64,000 bases of DNA, taken from NCBI GenBank assembly GCA_016195805.1, contig JACPYT010000015.1, positions 62,001-126,000 on the forward strand. Reading direction: 5' to 3'. Positions 45,679-54,729 of this stretch are shown in pieces. The stretch is from Hydrogenophilales bacterium (lineage in GTDB: Bacteria; Pseudomonadota; Gammaproteobacteria; Burkholderiales; Thiobacillaceae). Under the pieces are notes generated by a model, which was not told the DNA's origin, did not search any database, and saw only the letters and a program-made list of their open reading frames with translations. The translations under genes and the position numbers were made by a program. Numbering within the stretch: position 1 is the stretch's first letter; every line of letters starts with the position of its first letter.

Positions 45679-46212
45679 TTATTTCCCTATTTTTGCGGGC
45701 GTCGGCAACGCTGCCAAGGTGGACTCGACCACAGCCAGGGCCTCGCCCTCGTCCCATTCGGCCGGACCGGTCAGCACGTGGCGCACCCGTCCCTCGGCAT
45801 CCAGCACGAACGTGGTGGGCAGCGCGAACACCTTCCAGCGCCGCGTGTTGCTGCTGTCGGCGTCGAGTAAGACGGGGAAGCCCAGCTTCATTTTCGACAG
45901 ATAGGCGCTCACCTCCTCCGGCGTTTCCGCGCTGGAAATCGCGACGATTGCCAAAGGCCGCCCCGCCATCTTCATCCGCAGACGTTCCAGCGACGGCATT
46001 TCGCGCTGGCAGGGCGGGCACCAGGTGGCCCAGAAGTTGAGCAGCACCACCTTGCCGCGGTAATCGGCCAAGGTTTTGGGCGCGCCCGTCAGATCGTGCG
46101 CCTTCAGTTCCGGCGCCGGTAAGCCGGCACGCGTCTCGAAGCCGGCCGCCGACGTACCGGCGATCCACAACAGGCCGACGGCCAGACCAGTCAATATTCT
46201 TCTCACTTGCAT
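45679..46212 (-). CDS. TlpA-like periplasmic thiol:disulfide thioredoxin
   Basis: 177 residues. A signal peptide (LTGLAVGLLWIAGTSAAG) is followed by a redoxin domain with active site NFWATWCPPCQREMP (C65, C68), cis-Pro in ALPTTFVLDAEG and a C-terminal helix. TlpA/ResA-type proteins reduce cytochrome or other periplasmic disulfides; in Sox loci such proteins (SoxS/SoxW) reactivate SoxYZ. It overlaps the upstream secreted unknown by 10 bp, so the two act together. Its exact redox partner is not shown. Confidence 0.87.
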   Translation of the reverse strand: MQVRRILTGLAVGLLWIAGTSAAGFETRAGLPAPELKAHDLTGAPKTLADYRGKVVLLNFWATWCPPCQREMPSLERLRMKMAGRPLAIVAISSAETPEEVSAYLSKMKLGFPVLLDADSSNTRRWKVFALPTTFVLDAEGRVRHVLTGPAEWDEGEALAVVESTLAALPTPAKIGK

Positions 46213-46904
46213 CCCCAGGTATCGAGCTGGTGCAGCAGCATGGCGCCCATGCGGCGGCTCTCGGCGATTTCAAAATCGGTCGGCGTTTCGCGCGCCCAGT
46301 AAGCTTCACGCAGATTCTCCAGCATCGCATCGCTCACGCTCGCGCCATGCCGCGCCAGATGGTCCAGCAGACGCGGCAGCCACGGCGTGGCGGCCGAGCG
46401 GCGCGGCTGCAGCACACGCACGCGCAAACCGGAGAGGTCGCCCAGGTCGAGATAAGCCGGCTCGTCCAAAGGCTCCGCTGTCGTATAGAGATTCGGGTGC
46501 ATCAGCATCACGCACAGCTTTTGCCGCTGCGCCGGTTCAAGCAGGGCCGCCGCCCGCAGCACCGGTACCGCCGCGCGCGCCACGGCGACAACCGCTACCC
46601 GCTTGCCGCTCGCCTGCGCAGCGCGCAGCCAGACCGCCAGATCCGGCACCGGCAGCGCGTCCATGCTGCTCGGCACCTGGGGCAGGAAATAGGCGTTGGC
46701 GGGATCGAGCGACCAGACCTCCATGCCCTGTGCGGCCAGTTGCCGCGCCGCGGCAAGCTCGGGTTCGCTCCGTCCGCGCTCGGAAGCCACCCAGAGCAGC
46801 AGGTGCGGGCCCGTGGCGGGGAAGTCCTGATAGTCCGGCATGCTGGCATGCGCAGCGAACGCACACAGCCACAGCCCCGACAGAAACATTCTGAAAAAAC
46901 GCAT
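46203..46904 (-). CDS. Secreted hypothetical protein, alpha/beta-hydrolase-like without nucleophile
   Basis: 233 residues from ATG at 46904. The N-terminal signal peptide is MRFFRMFLSGLWLCAFAAHA. The rest alternates short beta strands and helices as in alpha/beta hydrolases (HLLLWVASERG, GMEVWSLDPANAYFLP, KRVAVVAVARAAVPVLRAA, KLCVMLMHPNLY). Where an esterase would have GxSxG this protein reads AVARAAV, with no serine. A Cys precedes the C-terminus (DTWGCK). It overlaps the TlpA-like gene by 10 bp and has a small upstream gap to moaC. Function unknown; the fold is inferred from pattern only. Confidence 0.72.
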   Translation of the reverse strand: MRFFRMFLSGLWLCAFAAHASMPDYQDFPATGPHLLLWVASERGRSEPELAAARQLAAQGMEVWSLDPANAYFLPQVPSSMDALPVPDLAVWLRAAQASGKRVAVVAVARAAVPVLRAAALLEPAQRQKLCVMLMHPNLYTTAEPLDEPAYLDLGDLSGLRVRVLQPRRSAATPWLPRLLDHLARHGASVSDAMLENLREAYWARETPTDFEIAESRRMGAMLLHQLDTWGCK

Positions 46905-46973
46905 ACGATCACTCAAGCGGCCACAACCGCTCATCTTGCCGCAGTGCGCGCACCGTACAAGATGACGATAGGA

Positions 46974-47468
46974 CTACTCGGTGCCCCCGGAAGAGGTCGC
47001 CAGCCAATGGCCGGAGCGCCCGCCCTGCTTTTCCAGCAGCCGGATGTCCTCCATGCGCATGCCGCGATCGACCGCCTTGCACATGTCGTAGATGGTCAGC
47101 AGCGCGACGCTGACGCCGGTCAGGGCCTCCATTTCGACCCCGGTCTTGCCGACGGTTTCGGCGGTGACCGTGCAGGCGACCCACGATCCGCCCACGTCAT
47201 GGCTGAACTCGACGCCCACCCGGGTCAACGCAATCGGGTGACAGAGCGGGATCAGTTCGGCGGTGCGCTTGGTCGCCTGGATCGCCGCAATGCGCGCGAT
47301 GCCGAGCACGTCGCCCTTGGCCGCCTGCCCGCCCAGTATGCGTGCCAGGGTATCGGGTAACATGTGGATGCGCCCGCTCGCCACGGCAACACGGCGGGTG
47401 TCGTCCTTGTCCGCCACGTCGACCATGACGGCGCGGCCACGTTCATCAAAGTGGGTGAATTCGCTCAT
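46974..47468 (-). CDS. moaC: Cyclic pyranopterin monophosphate synthase MoaC
   Basis: 164 residues from ATG at 47468 ([20 protein letters not shown]). Works with MoaA to turn GTP into cyclic pyranopterin monophosphate, the first step of molybdenum cofactor synthesis. Signature segments: [36 protein letters not shown] and [20 protein letters not shown](C)KAVD. Downstream are the thioredoxin pair and soeABC, whose large subunit needs this cofactor. Divergent from the BepA-like protease. Confidence 0.96.
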   Translation of the reverse strand: MSEFTHFDERGRAVMVDVADKDDTRRVAVASGRIHMLPDTLARILGGQAAKGDVLGIARIAAIQATKRTAELIPLCHPIALTRVGVEFSHDVGGSWVACTVTAETVGKTGVEMEALTGVSVALLTIYDMCKAVDRGMRMEDIRLLEKQGGRSGHWLATSSGGTE

Positions 47469-47540
47469 GCTCAGGAACCTAGTAGACAATCCGCTCATCC
47501 TAATCGAAATGCTGTCGACCACCGTCATTCCCCTTCGCTG

Positions 47541-48959
47541 ATGCTGCGCATCCTGCTCGCATTCATCCTGGCCGTTCAGCCGGTTCTTGCTGCCGACCTG
47601 CCCGATCTGGGCGAAGTGTCGCGGCAGTACTTTTCCGACCAGGAAGAGCAGGCCCTGGGACGCACCATCATGCGCGACGTCTATACCGACCCGCGCTACC
47701 TGGACGACCCGGAAACCGAGACCTATCTCAACCAGCTCGGCTACAGGCTGGTCTCGGTCAGTTCACGCAACCAGCGGACCTTCACGTTCTTCGTGCTCGA
47801 CGACCCCACCATCAACGCCTTTGCCCTGCCGGGCGGCAACATCGGCGTCCACACCGGCCTGCTGCTCGCCGCTCAAAGCGAATCCGAACTGGCGGGCGTG
47901 ATCGCGCACGAAATTTCCCACGTCACCCAGAATCACATGGCGCGCATGGTCGCCGCACAAAGCCAGAGCTACTGGCCCACCATGGCGGCATTGGCGCTGG
48001 CGCTGCTGGCATCGCGCTCCAATCCCAACGTGGCGAGTGCGGCGATCGCCTCGACCCAGGCCTACTCGATCCAGAACCAGCTCAGTTACAGCCGTGACTA
48101 CGAGCGCGAAGCCGATCGGCTGGGTTATGAACTCATGACCCGCGCCGGCTTCGACCCACGTGCCATGAGCACGTTCTTCGAGCGCCTGCAGCGCGCCAGC
48201 CGGTTCTATGACAGCAGTGCGCCGGCCTATCTGCGCACCCACCCGCTCACCAGCGAACGCATCGCCGACATGGAAGCGCGCAGCGAATCGGCACCGTATC
48301 GCCAGGTACCGGACAGCCTCGAGTTCCAGCTGGTGCGCGCCCGTCTGCGCGCGCAGGAAAACACGCCCGACGACGCCGTGCTCGCCGCACGCAGCGTCCT
48401 GAAGGAAAAACGCTACAGCAACGAAACCGCCGCCCGCTACGGCCTGGTCAGCGCGCTGCTGCGCGCACGCCGGTTCAGGGAGGCCGAAGCCGAAGTGCAA
48501 AAACTGCCGGAGGGCAAAAACAGCGATCCAATGATCCTGCAACTGGCCGCCTACACGGCGTTCACGGCGGGCAACCTGCCGCTTGCCCTGCAGCGCTACC
48601 AAGCCGCCAGCGAGGCCAACCCCGGCTATCGGCCCTTGCAGTATGGCTACATCAATGCCTTGCTGACCACGGGACACAACGGCGACGCGCTGGCACGGGT
48701 CGACAGGCAACTGGCGCTCTATCCGGCCGACCGCCGCCTGTGGCGGCTGGCAGCCCAGACCCACGCCCAGCTCGGACACCGACTGCTGAGTCATAGCGCC
48801 CAGGCCGAGGCGGACGCATTGAGCGGCAATCTGGTCGCCGCCATCGAACAAATCAACCTCGGCCTCAAGGCAGGCGACGGCAGTTTTCAGGACATGTCGG
48901 CCGCCGAAGCGCGGCGACGCGAATGGCAGGAGGCCGAAAAATCGCAGCGCAAGAAATAG
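47541..48959 (+). CDS. BepA-like periplasmic M48 metalloprotease with TPR
   Basis: 472 residues from ATG at 47541. A signal peptide ([19 protein letters not shown]) leads into an M48 peptidase domain with zinc motif HEISH (H123-H127) in [15 protein letters not shown] and the third ligand region [15 protein letters not shown]-terminal TPR region (about 270-440) follows. BepA assists or degrades outer-membrane proteins such as LptD at the BAM complex. The long in-frame stretch upstream of the signal peptide is rejected because it lies in moaC antisense. Stands alone before the sox operon. Confidence 0.92.
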   Translation: MLRILLAFILAVQPVLAADLPDLGEVSRQYFSDQEEQALGRTIMRDVYTDPRYLDDPETETYLNQLGYRLVSVSSRNQRTFTFFVLDDPTINAFALPGGNIGVHTGLLLAAQSESELAGVIAHEISHVTQNHMARMVAAQSQSYWPTMAALALALLASRSNPNVASAAIASTQAYSIQNQLSYSRDYEREADRLGYELMTRAGFDPRAMSTFFERLQRASRFYDSSAPAYLRTHPLTSERIADMEARSESAPYRQVPDSLEFQLVRARLRAQENTPDDAVLAARSVLKEKRYSNETAARYGLVSALLRARRFREAEAEVQKLPEGKNSDPMILQLAAYTAFTAGNLPLALQRYQAASEANPGYRPLQYGYINALLTTGHNGDALARVDRQLALYPADRRLWRLAAQTHAQLGHRLLSHSAQAEADALSGNLVAAIEQINLGLKAGDGSFQDMSAAEARRREWQEAEKSQRKK

Positions 48960-49040
48960 CCGCGCACGGCAAATCCCCATATCTGGCGCCGCTGGTAGAA
49001 ATTTACCCCGCAGGCAGGCCGTAAAAATGCCCGCTTGGCC

Positions 49041-49070
49041 TTGCATGGCAAAAAGCAATTCCACTATGCT
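49041..49070 (+). promoter_or_regulatory. Candidate promoter of soxXYZA
   Basis: TTGCAT (49041-49046), an 18-base spacer and TATGCT (49065-49070), about 85 bases before the soxX ribosome site. Moderate match to consensus; a further AT-rich imperfect dyad (GGTAGAAATTTACC) lies just upstream at 48994-49007. Confidence 0.4.
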
Positions 49071-49161
49071 TCGTCTCATCCATCACTGGATAGCGTTCAC
49101 TGCACGACACTTCCACACGGCAGACGCTTTCACCATCAAGTCAAAAACGAGGAGGATGACC

Positions 49162-49524
49162 ATGCGAAAGTTGCATCAGCTAATCACGGCATGTGCTTTG
49201 GGCGCCATCACGCTGACGGGCAGTGCGTTCGCTGCCGACGCCGCCAATGAAATGACCGGCAAGCAGATTGCGTTCACCAATACCAAGGGCAACTGCCTGG
49301 CCTGCCATGCCATGCCGACCGTTCCCGACGCGGTATCCGCAGGCCTGATCGGCCCGCCCCTGATCGCCATGAGCGCGCGCTATCCCGACAAGGCCAAGCT
49401 GCGCGCCCAGATCTGGGACGCGACCGTGGCCAACCCGTCCACCAGCATGATTCCGTTCGGCAGGAACGGGGTGTTGACGGAATCCGAAATCGATAAAGTG
49501 ACCGACTTCATATACGGTCTGTAA
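49162..49524 (+). CDS. soxX: SoxX, monohaem c-type cytochrome
   Basis: 120 residues. Start ATG at 49162 is chosen because GGAGG is six bases upstream; the ATG at 49156 would touch the ribosome site. The signal peptide ends at ...TGSAFA. A single haem site CLACH (C45-H49) and the family segments GPPLIAMSARYPDKAKL and NPSTSMIPFGRNGVL are present. SoxX pairs with SoxA to attach thiosulfate oxidatively to SoxYZ in the periplasm. First gene of soxXYZA. Confidence 0.96.
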   Translation: MRKLHQLITACALGAITLTGSAFAADAANEMTGKQIAFTNTKGNCLACHAMPTVPDAVSAGLIGPPLIAMSARYPDKAKLRAQIWDATVANPSTSMIPFGRNGVLTESEIDKVTDFIYGL

Positions 49525-49561
49525 TTACCCGCTGCATTGTTCAATCAGGAGATATGCCCAA

Positions 49562-50029
49562 ATGAATGCACTTCGTAGAAACGTACTGAAAGGCGCCGCT
49601 GGCGCAGGCACCGTGGCCGTGGCCGTGGCTGCCGGCCTGCTGAAGCCCACTCAGGCCCTGGCGGACGTCCCGCGCAGCGCCTTTGAGGCCAAGAATGTCG
49701 GTGACGCGCTGAAAGGCATGGGCGCAACCGCCCCCGCCGATTCCAAGGACATCACCATCAAGGCCCCGGACATCGCTGAAAACGGCGCCGTGGTGCCGGT
49801 GGAAGTGACCAGCGGCATCGCCGGCACCTCCGCCATCGCCATCCTGGCCGAAAAGAACGCCACCCCGCTGGTTGCGGACTTCGGCCTGATGGGCGGCGCC
49901 GAAGGCTATATCTCGACCCGCATCAAAATGGGCCAGACCTCGCTGGTTCGTGCCGTGGTGACTGCCGGTGGCAAATCCTACACGGCCGCCAAGGAAGTCA
50001 AGGTCACCATCGGCGGCTGCGGCGGTTAA
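49562..50029 (+). CDS. soxY: SoxY, sulfur-carrier subunit
   Basis: 155 residues. A twin-arginine signal peptide (NALRRNVLKGAAGAG) exports it folded, together with SoxZ. The protein ends in the hallmark swinging arm IGGCGG, with Cys153 carrying the thiosulfate or sulfane adduct. Middle segment VTSGIAGTSAIAILAEKNATPL is typical of SoxY. Lies 37 bp after soxX and 71 bp before soxZ, in the periplasmic thiosulfate-oxidation operon. Confidence 0.97.
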   Translation: MNALRRNVLKGAAGAGTVAVAVAAGLLKPTQALADVPRSAFEAKNVGDALKGMGATAPADSKDITIKAPDIAENGAVVPVEVTSGIAGTSAIAILAEKNATPLVADFGLMGGAEGYISTRIKMGQTSLVRAVVTAGGKSYTAAKEVKVTIGGCGG

Positions 50030-50100
50030 TCCCTCTGCCACCAAGTTTGTCGAATTGAATACCCCGTTGGGGACGTACATTTTTAGGAAAGGAAAGCCAA

Positions 50101-50415
50101 ATGGCTGAACCGATGCGTATCCGTGCCACGATGGCTGGCGATGTTGCCGATGTCAAAGTGCTGATGAACCACCCGATGGAAACCGGCCTGCGTAAAGATG
50201 CCAAGACCGGTCAACTGGTACCGGCCCACTACATCACCGACGTGACCGCCACGGTCAACGGCGCGAAAGTGCTGGATGCCGGTCTCTCCGGCGGCATCTC
50301 CAAGAACCCCTACCTGGGATTCCGGGTCAAGGGACCGAAAAAAGGCGACAAGGTCGTTGTCAGCTGGGCCGACAACAAAGGCGACAAGAACAGCGCCGAA
50401 GCCATCATCGGCTGA
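50101..50415 (+). CDS. soxZ: SoxZ, partner of SoxY
   Basis: 104 residues, no signal peptide, exported in complex with SoxY by the Tat system. Sequence MRIRATMAGDVADVKVLMNHPMETG and FRVKGPKKGDKVVVSWADN are standard for SoxZ. The immunoglobulin-like fold supports the SoxY arm. GGAAAGGA stands before the ATG. Followed by an 8-bp hairpin and then soxA. Confidence 0.97.
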   Translation: MAEPMRIRATMAGDVADVKVLMNHPMETGLRKDAKTGQLVPAHYITDVTATVNGAKVLDAGLSGGISKNPYLGFRVKGPKKGDKVVVSWADNKGDKNSAEAIIG

Positions 50416-50430
50416 GCCGGGTAACACATG

Positions 50431-50451
50431 AGCGGGGCGTAAAGCCCCGCT
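50431..50451 (+). repeat. Hairpin between soxZ and soxA
   Basis: AGCGGGGC / GCCCCGCT, 8 bp with loop GTAAA, 15 bases after the soxZ stop. It is not followed by a T-run, so it likely shapes mRNA decay or gives partial stop rather than full termination. Confidence 0.6.
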
Positions 50452-50484
50452 TCCGCTTCAATCAACAGGTTTCTGGAGGACGGC

Positions 50485-51330
50485 ATGAAACAACAAATCA
50501 TCATGAAACTGCTGACAGGGATGGCAGGCCTGGGCATTGCCTTGGGCGTCGCCACGGCACACGCTTCGCCCGAACAGGACAAGCAGGACCTCATCAAGTA
50601 CTTCACATCCAAGTACCCCAACGTCAAGATCGACGACTATGTCTACGGCGCGCTGGCATTCGATCCTGACAGCAAGGCGCAATACGACGCCATCATGGAA
50701 TTCCCGCCTTTCGACTCGCAGATCGATGCCGGCCGCAAGATGTGGGAAACCCCCTTCAAAAACGGCAAGACCTATGCCGATTGTCTGCCCAACGGCGGCA
50801 AGATGATCGCCGGCAACTACCCCATGTTCGACGAGGCCAAGGGCAAGGTCGTGACGCTGGAAGACGTCGTCAACGACTGTCGCGTAGCGAATGGCGAAAC
50901 CCCCTTCAAGCTCAGCGACCCGAAGACCATCGGCACGCTGAGCGCCTACATGCGGACCCTGTCAGACGGCATGATCATGAACATCCGGGTTCAGGGTCCC
51001 AAGGCCATGGCCGCGTATGAAGAGGGCAAGAAAACCTTCTTCCGGCGCACGGGCCAGCTCAACTTTGCCTGCGCCACCTGCCATATTCAGAACGCCGGCA
51101 CCCGCCTGCGCTCCGAACTGCTCTCGCCGGTTGTCGGCCAGGCCGTGCACTGGCCGGTGTTCCGCGGCGGCGACAATCTGGTGACGTTGCAGATGCGCTA
51201 CTCGGGCTGCTACAAGATGATCCGTGCCGTACCACCCGCAGAGGACGGCACCGTCATGAACGACCTGGAGTATTTCCACTCCGCGATGTCGAACGGCATG
51301 CCGATGAAGGCCTCGGTGTTCCGCAAGTAA
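50485..51330 (+). CDS. soxA: SoxA, monohaem c-type cytochrome
   Basis: 281 residues, signal peptide to ...VATAHA. Only one haem site is present, CATCH (C196-H200). The N-terminal domain keeps single cysteines (YADCLPNGG, VNDCRVANG) but no CxxCH, so this is the monohaem type rather than the dihaem type of Paracoccus. The active-site ligand Cys lies in YSGCYKMIRA (C242), where a cysteine persulfide forms. SoxAX starts thiosulfate oxidation on SoxYZ. GGAGGA precedes the ATG. A strong terminator follows before soxB. Confidence 0.95.
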   Translation: MKQQIIMKLLTGMAGLGIALGVATAHASPEQDKQDLIKYFTSKYPNVKIDDYVYGALAFDPDSKAQYDAIMEFPPFDSQIDAGRKMWETPFKNGKTYADCLPNGGKMIAGNYPMFDEAKGKVVTLEDVVNDCRVANGETPFKLSDPKTIGTLSAYMRTLSDGMIMNIRVQGPKAMAAYEEGKKTFFRRTGQLNFACATCHIQNAGTRLRSELLSPVVGQAVHWPVFRGGDNLVTLQMRYSGCYKMIRAVPPAEDGTVMNDLEYFHSAMSNGMPMKASVFRK

Positions 51331-51344
51331 GGCGGCATCCGCGC

Positions 51345-51378
51345 ATGAAAAAGCCCGGGCAACCGGGCTTTTTCATTT
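51345..51378 (+). terminator. Strong terminator between soxA and soxB
   Basis: ATGAAAAAGCCCGG / CCGGGCTTTTTCAT, a perfect 14-bp stem closed by loop GCAA and followed by TTT. It suggests soxB is partly or wholly transcribed from its own start. Confidence 0.9.
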
Positions 51379-51476
51379 TTGGCCGGTCCTTTATGAGCGG
51401 GAGCTACTATTTACGGAAGGCATTCGCAAACCGACAATATCGACAACATCCCCTTTTCATCCTTGAGGAAAATCCC

Positions 51477-53219
51477 ATGCACATGAACCGTCGCGAGTTT
51501 TTGCAACTACTCGCTGTCGCCGCAGCGTCCGGCATGGCACTGGACAGCAAATCCGCACTGGCGGGCAATGTACCGGCCAATTTCTACGACGTACCGCGCC
51601 ACGGCAACGTCTCGCTCCTGCACTTCACCGACTGCCATGCCCAGCTGTTGCCGATATGGTTCCGCGAGCCCAATGTCAACATCGGTGTCGGCAGCGCACT
51701 CGGCAAGGCGCCGCACCTGGTCGGCCAGAACCTGCTGAAGCAATACGGCATCAAGCCCGGCAGCGCTGAAGCCCACGCATTCACCTATCTCGACTTCACC
51801 GAAGCCGCCAAGGTCTACGGCAAGGTCGGCGGCTTCGCCCACCTGAAAACCCTGGTCGACAAGCTGCGCGCACAGCGCCCCGGCGCCTTGCTGCTCGACG
51901 GCGGCGATACCTGGCAGGGTTCGGCCACCTCGCTGTGGACCGACGCACAGGACATGGTGGACGCCTGTATCGCGCTCGGCGTCAACGTCATGACCCCGCA
52001 CTGGGAAGCGACCTTCGGCGCCGACCGGGTGCAGGAAATCGTCAACAAGGACTTCAAGAAAGCGAATATCGATTTCGTCGCGCAGAACATCGTCACCAAC
52101 GATTTCGGCGACCAGGTGTTCAAGCCCTACGTCATGAAGGTGATGAACGGCGTCAAGGTCGCCGTCATCGGCCAGGCCTTCCCCTATACGCCCATTGCCA
52201 ACCCGCGCTACATGGTGCCGGACTGGAGCTTCGGCATCCGCGATGACAGCATGCAGAAATGGGTGGACGAGGCGCGCGCCAAGGGCGCCCAGGTGGTCGT
52301 GGTGCTGTCGCACAACGGCATGGACGTCGACCTCAAGATGGCCAGCCGCGTCACCGGCATCGACGCCATCTTCGGCGGCCATACCCACGACGGCGTGCCG
52401 CAGCCGGTCCAGGTCAAGAACGCCAAAGGCATCACGCTGGTGACCAATGCCGGCTCCAACGGCAAATTCCTCGGCGTGATGGACTTCGACGTCAAGGGCA
52501 AGCGCGTGGTGAGCTACAAGTACCGCCTGCTGCCGGTGTTCTCCAACCTGCTGCCGGCCGACCGGGGAATGGATGCGTACATCAAGAAAGTGCGCGCACC
52601 CTACGAGAAGAAGCTGAACGAGAAGCTCGCCGTTTCCGACGACTTCCTGTATCGCCGCGGCAACTTCAACGGTACCTGGGACCAGCTCATCGTCGACGCT
52701 CTGATGGAGGTCAAGGGCGCGGACGCTGCCTTCTCGCCCGGCTTCCGCTGGGGCACCACCCTGCTGCCGGGCGAAGACATCACCATGGAACGCCTGATGG
52801 ACCAGACCGCGATCACCTATCCGGAGACCACGCTGACCAACATGACGGGCGAAACGATCAAATCGATCATGGAAGACGTCTGCGACAACCTGTTCAACGC
52901 CGATCCCTATTACCAGCAGGGCGGCGACATGGTGCGCGTGGGCGGCATCGAATACACCATCAATCCGAACCAGACCATCGGCAAACGCATCACCGACATG
53001 CGCATCAAGGGCAAGCCGGTCGATGCCCACAAGACCTACAAGGTCGCCGGTTGGGCGCCGGTCGGCGAAGGCGTCAGCGGCGAGCCGATCTGGGACGTCG
53101 TCGCCGGCTACCTGCGCGACAAGAAGGTGATCAAGGGCCTGAAGCTGAACGAGCCCAAGATCGTCGGTATCGGCAAATCCAACCCGGGCATCGCCGACTA
53201 CGACGGCGTGCTGGCCTGA
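51477..53219 (+). CDS. soxB: SoxB, dimanganese sulfate thiol esterase
   Basis: 580 residues from ATG at 51477 with GAGGA seven bases upstream. A Tat signal (NRREFLQLLAVAAASG) exports it with its metals bound. It belongs to the 5'-nucleotidase superfamily: LLHFTDCHAQL near residue 45 and FGGHTHDGVPQP near 300 carry metal ligands. It hydrolyses the terminal sulfonate of SoxYZ-bound sulfur, releasing sulfate. No soxCD follow. Between terminators on both sides. Confidence 0.97.
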   Translation: MHMNRREFLQLLAVAAASGMALDSKSALAGNVPANFYDVPRHGNVSLLHFTDCHAQLLPIWFREPNVNIGVGSALGKAPHLVGQNLLKQYGIKPGSAEAHAFTYLDFTEAAKVYGKVGGFAHLKTLVDKLRAQRPGALLLDGGDTWQGSATSLWTDAQDMVDACIALGVNVMTPHWEATFGADRVQEIVNKDFKKANIDFVAQNIVTNDFGDQVFKPYVMKVMNGVKVAVIGQAFPYTPIANPRYMVPDWSFGIRDDSMQKWVDEARAKGAQVVVVLSHNGMDVDLKMASRVTGIDAIFGGHTHDGVPQPVQVKNAKGITLVTNAGSNGKFLGVMDFDVKGKRVVSYKYRLLPVFSNLLPADRGMDAYIKKVRAPYEKKLNEKLAVSDDFLYRRGNFNGTWDQLIVDALMEVKGADAAFSPGFRWGTTLLPGEDITMERLMDQTAITYPETTLTNMTGETIKSIMEDVCDNLFNADPYYQQGGDMVRVGGIEYTINPNQTIGKRITDMRIKGKPVDAHKTYKVAGWAPVGEGVSGEPIWDVVAGYLRDKKVIKGLKLNEPKIVGIGKSNPGIADYDGVLA

Positions 53220-53230
53220 GATTGACGCAG

Positions 53231-53264
53231 CATGAAAAAAGGGGCGCAAGCCCCTTTTTTCATG
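53231..53264. terminator. Bidirectional terminator after soxB
   Basis: CATGAAAAAAGGGG / CCCCTTTTTTCATG with a closing C-G pair and GCAA loop. A-run and T-run flank it; it separates soxB from the convergent Bat operon. It shares the GCAA loop and (C)ATGAAAAA base with the soxA terminator. Confidence 0.92.
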
Positions 53265-54729
53265 CCTGTGGCAAATGCTTCCGCATGGTGAGCGATGCGC
53301 GGAGCCGGGGCAGCCGCTTCGGCCGGGTCTGCGCCAATGCCTGCACGAATGCCTGCTGCAATGTCGCCAGCGTGGGCGAAGCCCGCCCGAAGCGCTGGTG
53401 TTCCAGTTGTCGTACGGCTTCGGCCACATCACCCGCCTCCGTTTCCTGGACCAGGCGGCGCTGCCATTCGCCGAGACTCGATGCGGCAGGCTGATCCGTC
53501 AGCGAAAACTGCCGCACCGCCCGGTCCAGCCCCGCGACATCGCGTGCTTCACGGATCGCCCGCAGGCCGCGCCGGCGCGCCCGCCGCCAGCGCACCATGC
53601 GCCGTACCTGCCCGATCAGCCCAGCCAGCAGCAGCGCGCCTGCAAGGCCGCCCATCCCCTGCTTGACGCGTTGCCAGCGCGGATCGAATACCGTCAGTGT
53701 CTTTCCTGCCACCGGCATGCTGGCCAACCGGCCGTGCGCCGCGTCATACCATGGCAGCCGCAGTGCCGGCAGGCTCAGCTGGCCGCGTGCACGCGGCTCC
53801 AGAAACAGCGTGACGACATAACGCGACAGCGGCGAGGCGGGATCGTCCGGCGCCACGGCCTCGATCAGCGGCGGATAGATGCCGAGCGCGGGCGTTTCGC
53901 GCAGCTGCAAATCGAGCAAGGCTTTCAGGCCTTCCGCGCTGTATCCGCCCACCACCTCGAAGCGCCAGCTCAACGGCCGCTGCACGGGCCAGCGCGCAGG
54001 CAGGGGATCGGCGCGGATGACGGGCGCGACCGGCGGAACATGCTCGGGCAGCCAGGCGGGCAAGGCGGTCGCCTGGAATGCCAGGGACGGCCCCGGGAAG
54101 CGCAGGCGTTGCCCGAACCGGCTGGCATCGAGCATGGGCACGGCGAGCGTGGCCGCGCCACCCTGGGTCGCAAGCAGTGCCCAGTAGTAGCGGTGCATCG
54201 TGCAAGTTTCGCCGCCCCCGCGCACGCGGGTGCCCTCGTCTTCGCCCAAGACGCGCACGACGCGTCCGGCGCGCGTCGGCAATTCCGGGCGCTGCCATTG
54301 CAGGCTGCCGTCGTCGCAGATCGCCAGACTCAGGCGCGTCGGCTGGTTGACCCGCGGCATGGCGGGATCCAGCGTCCAGTCCACCGTCACGCGCGGCACG
54401 GTTGCGCTGCCGTCGCTCACGCTCAGGGACAGCGCAGGCGTGCGTTGGGTCTCGAGATGCAGCGCGGGGATCTGCAAGGTGCCGGCTGCGCGCGGGTAAA
54501 GCGTCAGCACGAGAGCTTCGCTGTCCGCCTCGCCGCTCAGCGTGCGCGCAAACACGTCGAAGGCGGCGCCAAGCGGCGCCAGATCCAGCGCATCGAGGTT
54601 CAGGCCGCGCGCCTGAACCGTCAGGCTGACGGGCTCACCCAGCGCCACGGCCGTTCTGTCCAGCCGTGCGGTCAGCGAGGCCGCATGGGCGGCACTCGCC
54701 GCCAGCAGCAGTATCAGGGCCCTTACCAT
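53260..54729 (-). CDS. BatD-like protein
   Basis: 489 residues. A signal peptide (MVRALILLLAASAAHA) is followed by a large beta-rich periplasmic region beginning SLTARLDRTAVALGEPVSLTVQ, typical of BatD. A membrane helix lies near 355-375 (MGGLAGALLLAGLIGQV), then a basic cytoplasmic tail. Bat proteins, with a MoxR ATPase, are linked to envelope stress tolerance and to assembly of periplasmic complexes, but the molecular role is not settled. Last gene of the operon; its ATG lies 7 bp inside the upstream gene. Confidence 0.85.
   Translation of the reverse strand: MVRALILLLAASAAHAASLTARLDRTAVALGEPVSLTVQARGLNLDALDLAPLGAAFDVFARTLSGEADSEALVLTLYPRAAGTLQIPALHLETQRTPALSLSVSDGSATVPRVTVDWTLDPAMPRVNQPTRLSLAICDDGSLQWQRPELPTRAGRVVRVLGEDEGTRVRGGGETCTMHRYYWALLATQGGAATLAVPMLDASRFGQRLRFPGPSLAFQATALPAWLPEHVPPVAPVIRADPLPARWPVQRPLSWRFEVVGGYSAEGLKALLDLQLRETPALGIYPPLIEAVAPDDPASPLSRYVVTLFLEPRARGQLSLPALRLPWYDAAHGRLASMPVAGKTLTVFDPRWQRVKQGMGGLAGALLLAGLIGQVRRMVRWRRARRRGLRAIREARDVAGLDRAVRQFSLTDQPAASSLGEWQRRLVQETEAGDVAEAVRQLEHQRFGRASPTLATLQQAFVQALAQTRPKRLPRLRASLTMRKHLPQA

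Noticed and set aside
51507-53432. 641-residue minus-strand frame opposite soxB
   Set aside because: Mirror frame of soxB, which has firm motifs; composition (His, Asp, Val, Gly) is that of antisense reading.
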